From an uncultured Paenibacillaceae bacterium (GTDB lineage Bacteria; Bacillota; Bacilli; Paenibacillales; CALAME01), in assembly GCA_937983035.1 (NCBI GenBank), contig CALKAN010000174.1, positions 1 to 18,689 of the forward strand: a stretch of DNA of 18,689 bases, read 5' to 3'. Each line of letters starts with the position of its first letter. Within the stretch, counting starts at the first letter, position 1. Positions 1 to 7,289 of this stretch are shown here, in pieces. Below the pieces are notes generated by a model. It saw only the letters and a program-made list of their open reading frames with translations, had not been told where the DNA came from and ran no database searches. Both the position numbers and the translations under genes were made by a program.

Positions 1-54
1 CCGCATGCTAGGTGGTGTGAGAGGACGGGGGCTAGCCGCCCCCTCCTACTCGAT
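1..54 (+). mobile_element. 3' end of a group II intron (domain VI, domain V 3' arm)
   Basis: The first bases fold as the last helix of a bacterial group II intron. GAG (19-21) pairs with CTC (49-51), AGGA (22-25) with TCCT (44-47), and GGGGG (27-31) with CCCCC (39-43). A single unpaired A at 48 sits six to seven bases before the end, the position of the branch-point adenosine of domain VI. The preceding bases 1-16 would be the 3' arm of domain V. The intron probably ends at the AT of 53-54. The wording and short 3' tail recall bacterial class C-like introns, but the class cannot be fixed from 54 bases. The intron-encoded protein and catalytic core lie outside the window. Confidence 0.72.
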
Positions 55-176
55 TGCCGGGCATCGGATCGAACGGCACGCGTCTTGTCTTTGTCCGGTT
101 GAAATAAGGATATTTTACAAATCGCTTGCCAGCATGAGCATGCACTGTTGCAGCTTTGCCCATCATTTATTCAGAT
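55..176. other. Intergenic stretch between intron end and first gene
   Basis: No credible gene and no clear terminator were found. A weak palindrome, GCATG-AG-CATGC, lies near 132-143. Reading frames crossing this stretch have no ribosome binding site and resemble no protein I know. Confidence 0.5.
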
Positions 177-677
177 CTATTTCGCTTCTCGATTCGGAAA
201 CCGGGTTAATTCCAGCGCGCCATGCGCTTGCAACGTGATTCGGACATCGAACCACTGATGCCTTTTGCACCGGATCATGAGCACGACTTCCGTTGTTTCA
301 TCTAATGCTCGAAGGCGCCGTCTTTGGCGAATCATTCGCGTCAGAAGCACAGTCGCAGCTAAGACGCACAAGCAAATTAAGACCGCAGTTCCTGCGATCC
401 CCCAATGAATTTGTGTTCCATTTGGCTTCAATCCATAAAAAAAACCGGCAAATACTATTCCGACCATGAGCATCGTTCCCGCGTGCAGACTGATCGTGTC
501 TGCATGCCTGACATGGCGAACCGGTCTTTTTCTTTGCTGTTTTTCTGTCTCCATCGTTTCTGCCGGCTTGGCAACAGGAATGATTTGCACGTCTTCTTTG
601 CGGATCCCTTTTCGCTCCAAAGCTGCAAGCGTCATTTTCAATCGTTCGGCATGTTCAAGTGTTGCGATCACGTACAT
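177..677 (-). CDS. Small two-helix membrane protein of unknown function
   Basis: The 166-residue protein starts at the ATG of 675-677 and is preceded by GAGGA about nine bases upstream. A longer reading from a TTG at 701 would pass through that ribosome binding site and is not preferred. Residues 1-35 form a soluble start (MYVIATLEHAERLK, then LERKGI) that resembles short Bacillus proteins of unknown role beginning with an 'ATFEH..ALEKKGI' pattern. This is recall, not a search. Residues about 36-60 are basic and charged. Two hydrophobic segments follow, about 62-83 and 90-115. The tail after 116 starts very basic (RQRRRLR) and ends in a soluble segment. It is monocistronic and divergent from the GntR operon. 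Its function is not recognised; a stress-related envelope role is only a guess from the promoter. Confidence 0.7.
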   Translation of the reverse strand: MYVIATLEHAERLKMTLAALERKGIRKEDVQIIPVAKPAETMETEKQQRKRPVRHVRHADTISLHAGTMLMVGIVFAGFFYGLKPNGTQIHWGIAGTAVLICLCVLAATVLLTRMIRQRRRLRALDETTEVVLMIRCKRHQWFDVRITLQAHGALELTRFPNREAK

Positions 678-718
678 AGGTCCATTCCTCGCAGTGCTCA
701 AGATGTTATTTCCTTTTA

Positions 719-743
719 TTTCCCTAAATCGTTTTGTTTATAC
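719..743 (-). promoter_or_regulatory. Candidate promoter for the 166-residue membrane protein gene
   Basis: On the minus strand GTATAA (plus 738-743) and GGGAAA (plus 719-724) are 13 bases apart, close to the general-stress sigma-B pattern GTTTAA/GGGTAT. A sigma-A reading, TTTACC with TATAAA 16 bases downstream, overlaps the same stretch. The sequence alone does not decide between them. Confidence 0.33.
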
Positions 744-816
744 TAATCGAGTCACGGCGGTAAACATACACTCGAGGTCATGGCGGGCAGCATCGAGACA
801 AAATAAAAAATTTTTA

Positions 817-868
817 TTGACTTACAGGATGCATAGTGTTATGGTTATACACACAAGTATATAACCAT
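817..868 (+). promoter_or_regulatory. Promoter and inverted-repeat operator of the GntR-ABC operon
   Basis: TTGACT (817-822) and TATGGT (840-845) are separated by 17 bases, a good sigma-A promoter. ATGGTTATA (841-849) is repeated in inverse as TATAACCAT (860-868) with ten bases between, and a nested TATAC/GTATA (846-850 and 857-861) lies inside. The repeat overlaps the -10 box and the start of transcription, as expected of a repressor site. The neighbouring GntR gene is the natural candidate regulator. Confidence 0.6.
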
Positions 869-903
869 TGAACTGTTCAACTTAATCAGAAGGAGGGACG
901 TCA

Positions 904-1290
904 TTGAAAAATGCGTTTCATTCCGATAAGCCGATCTACGTGCAAATCCGAGAAATTGTCGAAGATCAGATCATCAACGAACAACTGAAGGTAAACGACC
1001 AAGCGCCTTCAACGAACCAGCTCGTTCAATTTTACAAAGTGAATCATGCGACCGTGTCCAAAGGGATTAATCAGCTGGTCGAGGAAGGTATACTGTACAA
1101 GAAAAGAGGGATCGGAATGTTTGTCGCCGAAGGTGCACGGGAAAAAATCATTCAAAAAAGACGTCAATCGTTTATCGAGGACTATATTGTCGCTTTAGTG
1201 AGAGAAGCCGAGAAATTAGGCATCACGAATGAGGAAATCCTTTCTTACATCCAAGACGTGAAAGGCAGGGAGAAAACGAATGAACATTAA
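904..1290 (+). CDS. GntR-family (YtrA-like) transcriptional repressor
   Basis: A 128-residue DNA-binding protein. The start is a TTG preceded by AGAAGGAGGG at good spacing; no in-frame ATG lies nearby. Residues about 6-75 form the GntR winged helix, with PIYVQIREIVEDQI at the start and a recognition helix around NHATVSKGINQLVEEGILY. The C-terminal part is only about 50 residues and mostly helical, with no ligand-binding domain. This is the YtrA subgroup layout, where such proteins repress the ABC transporter operons they belong to. The stop overlaps the start of the ABC ATPase gene by 11 bases, so the two are likely translated together. Family is near certain. The inducer is unknown; related operons often respond to envelope stress or cell-wall antibiotics. 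Confidence 0.92.
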   Translation: MKNAFHSDKPIYVQIREIVEDQIINEQLKVNDQAPSTNQLVQFYKVNHATVSKGINQLVEEGILYKKRGIGMFVAEGAREKIIQKRRQSFIEDYIVALVREAEKLGITNEEILSYIQDVKGREKTNEH

Positions 1291-2155
1291 AGCTGAAAAT
1301 TTATGTTTTTCTTATGGAAGCGAGCAAGTGCTTCATCATATCAATTTTGAAATTTCCGAGCCGAAAATTTACGGCGTGCTTGGCCGCAACGGTGCGGGGA
1401 AAACATCACTGCTGTCACTCATCGGATCATTTCGCGAACCGACGTCGGGTCAGCTGCTCATCGACGGCGAGCCGCCGTTTGAAAATGCTCGGATCATGCA
1501 AAATGTATCCTTTTTATACAACAAAGATTTTTCCGGAGAAACGGATTCCCCGTCGAAAATTATTGAAGATATTCGATGGTACCGCCCCAACTTTGATCTG
1601 GAATACGGGAAAGAACTGATCAAAAAGTTTCATTTGGAAGGAAAAAAAGGAGTCAATAAGCTTTCGAAAGGACAGCAGTCTGCGTTTAATGTCGTGGTTG
1701 GGCTGGCAAGCCGCACGCCGATTACGATCTTTGATGAAGTGTATTTAGGAATGGATGCGCCGGCAAGGGATTTGTTTTACAAAGAACTGTTGAAGGAGCA
1801 AGAGCGTCATCCGCGCATCATTTTGCTGTCGACCCATCTCGTATCCGAAATGGAGTATTTGTTTGATGAAGTGCTGATCATTAAAGAAGGAAGGCTTTTG
1901 CTGCAGGAATCGTACGATGAGTTGATCACCCGCGGCGTGACGGTGATCGGAAGCAAAGAGGCCGTCGACGCTTTTGCAGCCGGAAAAGAAGTGTTGAACA
2001 CGGAGCAATTAGGGGATACAAGATCTGTCACGCTTTACGGCAAATTAAGCGAGGAAGATGAGAAATACGCTGCTGAACTTGGATTAAGCATCGGCCCCGT
2101 ATCTTTGCACGATTTGTTTGTGCAGCTGACAAAGGAGGAGCAGACGCATGCATAA
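1280..2155 (+). CDS. ABC transporter ATP-binding protein (YtrB-like)
   Basis: A 291-residue ATPase of an ABC exporter-type system. Walker A is GRNGAGKT at residues 35-42, the signature is LSKGQQ at 128-133 (variant of LSGGQ), Walker B with the catalytic Glu is TIFDEVYLGMD at about 149-159, and the switch His is H186 in LLSTHLVSE. After about residue 215 comes a C-terminal extension of some 75 residues with no motif I recognise. The gene overlaps the GntR gene by 11 bases upstream and the permease gene by 8 bases downstream, so it works with both. The ATPase would energise the adjacent membrane protein at the inner face of the membrane. The substrate cannot be told; antibiotic detoxification or envelope-stress roles are typical of GntR-linked systems of this kind. 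Confidence 0.92.
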   Translation: MNIKAENLCFSYGSEQVLHHINFEISEPKIYGVLGRNGAGKTSLLSLIGSFREPTSGQLLIDGEPPFENARIMQNVSFLYNKDFSGETDSPSKIIEDIRWYRPNFDLEYGKELIKKFHLEGKKGVNKLSKGQQSAFNVVVGLASRTPITIFDEVYLGMDAPARDLFYKELLKEQERHPRIILLSTHLVSEMEYLFDEVLIIKEGRLLLQESYDELITRGVTVIGSKEAVDAFAAGKEVLNTEQLGDTRSVTLYGKLSEEDEKYAAELGLSIGPVSLHDLFVQLTKEEQTHA

Positions 2156-2921
2156 ACCCGTTTCGTATCCGCGAACCGCATTGGACATGTTCTTGGTGCA
2201 AGGCACGTGGACAATATGGTATCTGGCTATCGTGTTTATCATTAATCAAGCATCAACGTTTGTTTTTGGAAATGAAATGGAGCCGTTTTACAGCTCGGGT
2301 TATGTTTCAACGAATGTTTACATGCTGATCATCGGGATTATTGCCATCTATTTCATGCCGTATTATGTGGGAAATGGCATTACCCGCAAAAATTATTTTA
2401 TCGGAGGCGTCATAGCCGGCATCGCATTGTCGATCGTCATTCCGATCGCTGTTTATATCATCAGCCTGGCGCAGAAGCTGATCGTGAAATGGTTTGCTGC
2501 TGCGGAAATAAGCGGCCGGGCATTGGATAACATTGACATTGACGTGGATGGAAATATTGTCGGAGAACTGGTTCAAGCGGTAATATTAACGCCGTTTGTG
2601 AGCCCAGATTCGAATTTGATTCAGTCGCTCGCTTTGTTTGCTTTCCACATTTTTGTGTTCTATATGATCGGATGGCTGATCGGATCTGCTTTCTACCGCT
2701 TGGGCGTCATTGGAGGGCTGGTCTCGATTGCTGTGAGCATCGCGCTTTTGTTTGTAAAAGATTCGATGATTCGGCTGTCGCTCGGTCTTCCGCTTTTTCA
2801 AAATTTCTCGGCTTTGGGTCAAATTCCATCCAGTTTAGCGATTCCGATTGCTTTCGCCGTCGTGCTTGTGCTGATTGTTCTTATTCGTCTGTTGACGAAG
2901 CGGGCACCGATAAAAATGTAA
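2148..2921 (+). CDS. ABC transporter permease, six-helix type
   Basis: A 257-residue integral membrane protein starting inside the end of the ATPase gene. About six hydrophobic segments can be seen: near residues 20-40, 58-75, 83-108, 160-180, 184-203 and 228-250. A soluble loop of about 45 residues (about 112-155), rich in acidic residues, lies between the third and fourth. There are no ATPase motifs and no signal peptide. It is the membrane partner of the preceding ATPase, and the overlapping start codon argues for tight coupling. The sequence resembles no permease family that I can name firmly; YtrC/YtrD-like or ABC-2-type are the likely labels. No terminator is visible directly after the gene. 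Confidence 0.85.
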   Translation: MHKPVSYPRTALDMFLVQGTWTIWYLAIVFIINQASTFVFGNEMEPFYSSGYVSTNVYMLIIGIIAIYFMPYYVGNGITRKNYFIGGVIAGIALSIVIPIAVYIISLAQKLIVKWFAAAEISGRALDNIDIDVDGNIVGELVQAVILTPFVSPDSNLIQSLALFAFHIFVFYMIGWLIGSAFYRLGVIGGLVSIAVSIALLFVKDSMIRLSLGLPLFQNFSALGQIPSSLAIPIAFAVVLVLIVLIRLLTKRAPIKM

Positions 2922-3313
2922 TCAAATGTTGGGATGGTCACGGAATTGTCTGAAACATGCGATGAAAGAGAAATAGTTGTGCGTATGCAGCTGCCGGAAT
3001 GACTTGCCCTTATCTTCTTGCGGCATCTGGAATAACATATATTTCAGGGCTGTTCTAAGGGGCGTGTCAGGAAGGCAGTTTTATTGTTTGGAAAATGAGC
3101 TTCGTTTTCATAAGTTTGAGAGAAGGTCGGAAAGTTATTTTCATGCGCAAAAAAATTAAAGGCTAATGCTGCGCGCCATCAACTGTTTGATGAAGCTGCA
3201 TCAGCCTTTGAGGCGGCAATGGATCAAGTCGTTATTGATTCAGTCGTTGGAGCTCTTTCATTTGCAGCAGTTTTTAGAGTGCAACTTGAAATGTCATTCA
3301 TTTGCAACTCTGC
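2922..3313. other. Gene-poor gap between converging operons
   Basis: About 390 bases lie between the ABC permease stop and the spoVR stop. The short frames here lack ribosome binding sites. An imperfect hairpin with arms near 3275-3292 and 3298-3310 has no T tract, so it is not a convincing terminator. One plus-strand frame is open from about 3120 to the spoVR end but has no start codon after its last stop; see findings. Confidence 0.5.
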
Positions 3314-4720
3314 TTACAAAAACTTCCGCAAATGCTTGTTGCCGTCGTAACTGAAGAGCACGCGTTTCTTTTCCACGACTGTTTCCAAATGGACGTGCTT
3401 TCCCCACAATTGGTAAACATAAGGCAGCGTCCGTTCCAAATATTTCAGATCAAGTTCAATGCCTTCATAGCGATGTTTTAAATAAAGCTCGCCGTTGCGC
3501 ATGTAATCGCCGTCTTCCACTACGATGTAGGGGAAACCGCCGTTTACGCGGGCGGTGACGAGCTGATCTCGGATGTTTTCCCATCCTTTGTCGGTAATGC
3601 GCCATTCCGGCCCCTGCTTTTCGAAAATATACAAGTCGAGATCGCGCACAAGTTCTTTCGTCAAATAATTTCGCAAAAAGGAAATGTCGGAATCGAGTTC
3701 GCGCACTTCGAACATTTTGTCGCGTCCCCAGCGCTTTTCAATGTCTTCAAAAATTTTCAATCCCAAATAATAAGGATTTAAATGATGGCGGGAAGGCTGC
3801 ACGACCGAAGCGTTTAATTTTGCGAATTCGATCGTTTCTTCTTCCGTAAGATCCATCTCTCTTAAAATGCGCACATGCCAGTACGAAGCCCAGCCTTCGT
3901 TCATGATTTTCGTTTCGATTTGCGGCCAGAAATAGAGCATCTCTTCACGCATCATCGATAAGATGTCCCGCTGCCAATCTTCCAGATCAGGGGAATGCTG
4001 TTCGATAAAGTAGAGCAGATCTTTTTCCGGCCGTTCGGGAAACCGTTTCGGCTGTTTTGGCTGTTTTTCTTCTTGCGATTCGTCTTGATCGAGTTCCCAT
4101 AAGTCTTCATACCCTGTCAGTTTGGCGCGTTCATTTTTCTTGTTTGCGACAGATAAGTTGGAAGATTTGCTGTCGGATGGAAAGTCAGCAGATGAGGCGG
4201 GTTTGCGTCTGCGATTGCGAAAGAGGCTGGGATCGACATGTTCTTGTATGGCCAGAACAGCATCGAGGAACTTTTCCACTTCCCGGTCGCCGTATTCCAA
4301 GGCGTACTGGCTGATCCGGTCAGCAGTGGAAGACATGCTGATAACCATATCCCGATTCGTATTGGAGAAGCGCGCATTGTTTTTGAAAAAATCTGAATGC
4401 GCCAGCACGTGAGCAGCGATCAGTTTGTTTTGTATCAATGAATTTCCTTCCAGCAAGAAGGCGTAGCATGGGTTGGAATTGATGACAAGCTCGTAAATTT
4501 TGCTTAAGCCTAAATCGTATTGCATCTTCATCCTGTGGAAGTTTTTCCCAAAACTCCAATGGCTGAATCTTGTTGGCATTCCGTAAGCACCGAACGTATA
4601 AATAATATCAGCCGGGCAGATTTCATAGCGCATCGGATAGAAATCAAGCCCGAAATCGATGGCGATGCTCGTAATTTCTTCAATCGCTGCTTCCAATTGT
4701 TTTAATTCCTGATTGGTCAA
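3314..4720 (-). CDS. spoVR: SpoVR-family sporulation protein
   Basis: A 468-residue soluble protein matching the SpoVR family over its whole length, including FDIEKRWGRDKMFEVREL-type and HWSFGK motifs; the B. subtilis protein is also 468 residues. In Bacillus it is needed for normal spore cortex formation; its biochemical action is not established. The start is a TTG at 4718-4720, preceded by GGGGTGA. The yhbH stop codon lies within this ribosome binding site, six bases before the start, so the two genes form one operon. Residues about 195-235 are a charged, low-complexity linker rich in Lys, Glu and Gln. In many bacteria SpoVR and YhbH homologues are encoded beside the PrkA kinase; no prkA lies in this window. 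Confidence 0.95.
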   Translation of the reverse strand: MTNQELKQLEAAIEEITSIAIDFGLDFYPMRYEICPADIIYTFGAYGMPTRFSHWSFGKNFHRMKMQYDLGLSKIYELVINSNPCYAFLLEGNSLIQNKLIAAHVLAHSDFFKNNARFSNTNRDMVISMSSTADRISQYALEYGDREVEKFLDAVLAIQEHVDPSLFRNRRRKPASSADFPSDSKSSNLSVANKKNERAKLTGYEDLWELDQDESQEEKQPKQPKRFPERPEKDLLYFIEQHSPDLEDWQRDILSMMREEMLYFWPQIETKIMNEGWASYWHVRILREMDLTEEETIEFAKLNASVVQPSRHHLNPYYLGLKIFEDIEKRWGRDKMFEVRELDSDISFLRNYLTKELVRDLDLYIFEKQGPEWRITDKGWENIRDQLVTARVNGGFPYIVVEDGDYMRNGELYLKHRYEGIELDLKYLERTLPYVYQLWGKHVHLETVVEKKRVLFSYDGNKHLRKFL

Positions 4721-4726
4721 CGAAAG

Positions 4727-5884
4727 TCACCCCGCTTCTACAGGTTGAAAAAAGGTTTGAAGCGCTCGATGCACTTCCCCTTTTTCCCGAATGACGCAAT
4801 ATCTGAAATTGGCATCTTCAATGTGCCGATAAGCGGACATTAACGTGCTGCGTCGGTTGTACTGATTGATTTCGCCATAGCCGAACATGTTGCATTTCGT
4901 CAGCAGTTCGCGGATGAGCTTGACGCATTTCTCATTGTCCGAAGACAAGTTGTCACCATCGGAGAAATGAAACGGGTAAATATTATAGCTTTCCGGCGGA
5001 TAACGGTCGTCAATGATTTCAAGCGCTTTGCGATAAGCGGAAGAACAGATCGTGCCGCCGCTTTCTCCTTTAGAAAAGAACTCCTCTTCGGAGACTTCCT
5101 TCGCTTCCGTATGATGAGCGATGAATACGATCTCCACTTGTTCATATTTTTTGCGCAAAAAGCGGGTCATCCAGAAAAAAAAGCTGCGCGCAATGTATTT
5201 TTCGAATTGGCCCATGGAGCCTGACGTATCCATGATTGCCATGATGAGCGCATTAGAGTAAGGCTTTTGCACATCGTTCCAGGTGCGAAAGCGCAAATCT
5301 TCCGGCGAGATGCCGTAAATGCCTGGTTTTCCCGCCAGCGCGTTGCGCTTCAAATTTTCCAATATCGTTTTCTTTTTATCAATGTTGGAAAAAATGCCTT
5401 TTTTGCGAATGTCATTGAATTCGATGTCTTCGGTTTTAAGCTGGTCTTGCTGCTTGCGCTGCAAATTGGGCAGCTCTAAATTTTCAAACAACATATCTTC
5501 TAATTCTTCCAAAGATATTTCAGCTTCATAATAATCTTCACCGGGTTGATCTCCGGCTTGGCCGTCTTTGCCGGATCCGCTGCCTTTTCTGCCGGGAGAA
5601 GGATCTCTGCCCAGCACGTCTCCGACTTTGCTGTCACCGTCTCCTTGTCCTACATGTTTGCTTTTATTGTAATTGTAGCGGAATTTATATTCATCCAAGC
5701 TGCGGATCGGGACCCTCACGACTTGTTTGCCGTCGGACAGAATGATGCTTTCATCGGTGACAAGATCGGACAAGTTCTGTTTAAGCGCTTCCCTAACCTT
5801 TTCTTGATGGCGTGCTTGATCTTGATAGCCTTTGCGATGGAGTGACCAGTCTTCACGCGATACTATAAATGAAGAGTTTGACAT
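4727..5884 (-). CDS. yhbH: YhbH-family (DUF444) sporulation protein with von Willebrand A-like fold
   Basis: A 385-residue protein starting at the ATG of 5882-5884, with AGGAGA about eight bases upstream. A further 13 in-frame codons upstream are not supported, because that start would leave out the ribosome binding site. Residues 80-117 are a Gly/Asp/Lys-rich linker typical of the family. Residues from about 210 form a vWA-like domain with the metal-site motif DTSGSM at 219-224. A second acidic patch, FSDGDNLSSDNE, follows later. YhbH is expressed during sporulation in B. subtilis and its role is unknown; it is thought to act with PrkA and SpoVR. It is the first gene of the yhbH-spoVR operon. 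Confidence 0.94.
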   Translation of the reverse strand: MSNSSFIVSREDWSLHRKGYQDQARHQEKVREALKQNLSDLVTDESIILSDGKQVVRVPIRSLDEYKFRYNYNKSKHVGQGDGDSKVGDVLGRDPSPGRKGSGSGKDGQAGDQPGEDYYEAEISLEELEDMLFENLELPNLQRKQQDQLKTEDIEFNDIRKKGIFSNIDKKKTILENLKRNALAGKPGIYGISPEDLRFRTWNDVQKPYSNALIMAIMDTSGSMGQFEKYIARSFFFWMTRFLRKKYEQVEIVFIAHHTEAKEVSEEEFFSKGESGGTICSSAYRKALEIIDDRYPPESYNIYPFHFSDGDNLSSDNEKCVKLIRELLTKCNMFGYGEINQYNRRSTLMSAYRHIEDANFRYCVIREKGEVHRALQTFFQPVEAG

Positions 5885-5920
5885 GCACCGGTCTCCTTCC
5901 TGATTAAGGTTGGTATTAAA

Positions 5921-5951
5921 CATATATATTCATCTGATGGACGGTTATGTG
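5921..5951 (-). promoter_or_regulatory. Tentative sporulation-type promoter of yhbH-spoVR
   Basis: Reading the minus strand, CACATAACC (plus 5943-5951) is followed after about 12-15 bases by AATATATATG (plus 5921-5930). This loosely fits a sigma-E pattern (ATA-type -35, CATATATT-type -10) and would give a leader of about 35 bases. No sigma-A promoter stands out. The match is weak; the assignment leans on the known mother-cell expression of yhbH. Confidence 0.25.
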
Positions 5952-6115
5952 AAGAGGAAAGAGTAAAATAGGGGGATGGCGATTTTTTAACATCAGGTGC
6001 ATCGCTTTGATGAAAAATGGTGAAAAACAGCGGCACGCATCGACTGAAAAATGAACGCTGTTATCACAGACAACAGCCTAATATTGACGAATTTTTGAAC
6101 AGAAAAAAAAACCCT

Positions 6116-6144
6116 TTGACTGACCGGTCAGCCAAGTGTATGAT
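6116..6144 (+). promoter_or_regulatory. Promoter with TetR-type operator for the RND efflux operon
   Basis: TTGACT (6116-6121) and TATGAT (6139-6144) lie 17 bases apart, a strong sigma-A promoter. The perfect 12-bp palindrome CTGACCGGTCAG (6120-6131) starts in the -35 box and fills the first half of the spacer, so a bound repressor would block RNA polymerase. Palindromes of the form TGACCGGTCA are typical TetR-family operators. The TetR gene at the end of this operon is the obvious ligand. Confidence 0.78.
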
Positions 6145-6178
6145 TGATGGAAAAAGGTTTTCAAAGGAGAAGGAGAGA

Positions 6179-7288
6179 ATGGGGAAAAGGAAGTCCATTT
6201 TGATCGCTTCCATTGCAGCGGCTGCAATGATCGCTGCGGCTGGATGCAGCATGGAGGCGCCGGTATCAGAAGCGACTGCAGAACGGGTGACGCCGGTTGC
6301 GATAGAGCATGTCACTAGAGGAGATTTGACGATTATCAATGAAATCGTCGGAACGGTGGAGCCGGCGAAACAAATCGCGGTGATCCCGGAAGTGCAAGGA
6401 AAGCTTCAAGAAGTGCGCGTAAGCAAAGGGGATATCGTGGAAGCAGGTCAAGTGCTGGCCGTGGTCGATGACCAAGATTTGCGCTTGGCTTTGCAGATGG
6501 AGCAAACGAATTTGTCGATATCCAAAACTCAGCTCGATGCCGCGCTTTCCAGGTTAAGACAAGCTGAAGACGCAGCGAAGACTGCGCTTCGCGAAGGCCG
6601 GGACTCGGTTCAAATTTCCGAAAACTTGGAGCAGGCAAGAATAGCGGCTGAGCAGGCGCGGGCAAGCGTCAGACAAGCTGAATTGCGCGTGCAGCAAGCA
6701 CAGATGCGCGTCAATGATGCGGCGATTACAGCACCGATTTCAGGCGAGGTCGTTTCCGTTCCAGCGCAAGCAGGCGAATTCGTGTCGATGCAAAGTCCTG
6801 TCGCCGTGATCGTTTCTGCTGAAAATCCGAAAATTCGCGCAGGCATTACTGCAGAGCAGATTCCATTGTTTGAAGCAGGTTCCAAAGTCGAAGTCTTTGT
6901 CCCTTCATTGGATTTGACTTTGGAAGGCACTGTGGATGCATTGCCTAGAGCGGCAGAACAAAACGGATTGTTCTCTGTGGAAGTGATCGTGCCGGATGAG
7001 TCACGTCAATTGAAGTTCGGCATGGCAGCCATTTTAAGAGTCGCAGAGAGCGCGGTTGTCGATGCGCTGCTCGTCTCAACGCAAGCGATTGTGGAGCGGG
7101 GAGAAGAGTTTTTTGTGTTCGTCGTTGAGGACGATGCTGCCGTATTGAAACCGGTGGAAGTTGTGCAGATGCAAAGTGACGTAACTGCGATCAAAGGTGA
7201 TTTGAACGAAGGCGACAAAGTCGTGGTGAAAGGACAGTTGACCCTTTCTGACGGAAATAAGGTCAGCTTGATGGGGGAGGGTCAATAA
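6179..7288 (+). CDS. RND efflux adaptor (HlyD/MFP family), lipoprotein
   Basis: A 369-residue periplasmic-adaptor-type protein. The start at 6179 follows AAAGGAGAAGGAGAG. The frame is open for another 54 codons upstream, but that part spans the promoter, so it is not coding. Residues 1-22 are a lipoprotein signal peptide with lipobox AAG-C23, so the protein would be anchored to the outer face of the membrane. Residues about 55-100 and 184-212 are the two halves of a lipoyl-like domain (VPAQAGEFV in the second). Between them, 103-180 is a heptad-rich, Ala/Gln/Glu-rich coiled-coil hairpin. Beta-barrel and membrane-proximal domains follow. It is separated from the RND pump gene by one base. It should dock on that pump. 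With no outer membrane and no TolC gene here, its exact task in a Gram-positive cell is uncertain. Confidence 0.92.
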   Translation: MGKRKSILIASIAAAAMIAAAGCSMEAPVSEATAERVTPVAIEHVTRGDLTIINEIVGTVEPAKQIAVIPEVQGKLQEVRVSKGDIVEAGQVLAVVDDQDLRLALQMEQTNLSISKTQLDAALSRLRQAEDAAKTALREGRDSVQISENLEQARIAAEQARASVRQAELRVQQAQMRVNDAAITAPISGEVVSVPAQAGEFVSMQSPVAVIVSAENPKIRAGITAEQIPLFEAGSKVEVFVPSLDLTLEGTVDALPRAAEQNGLFSVEVIVPDESRQLKFGMAAILRVAESAVVDALLVSTQAIVERGEEFFVFVVEDDAAVLKPVEVVQMQSDVTAIKGDLNEGDKVVVKGQLTLSDGNKVSLMGEGQ

Positions 7289-7289
7289 A

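Noticed and set aside
678..701. TTG start eight codons upstream of the first membrane protein
   Set aside because: The GAGGA site lies between it and the ATG at 677, and the family-like sequence begins at MYVIAT.
3275..3310. Imperfect hairpin as terminator of spoVR or of the ABC operon
   Set aside because: The stem is broken and neither side has a T tract.
2977..3354. Two short plus-strand frames (60 and 62 codons) in the gap before spoVR
   Set aside because: They have no ribosome sites and Cys/Arg-rich, non-protein-like composition.
6017..6178. In-frame 54-codon N-terminal extension of the RND adaptor
   Set aside because: It spans the promoter and operator, and the internal ATG has a strong ribosome site followed directly by a lipoprotein signal peptide.
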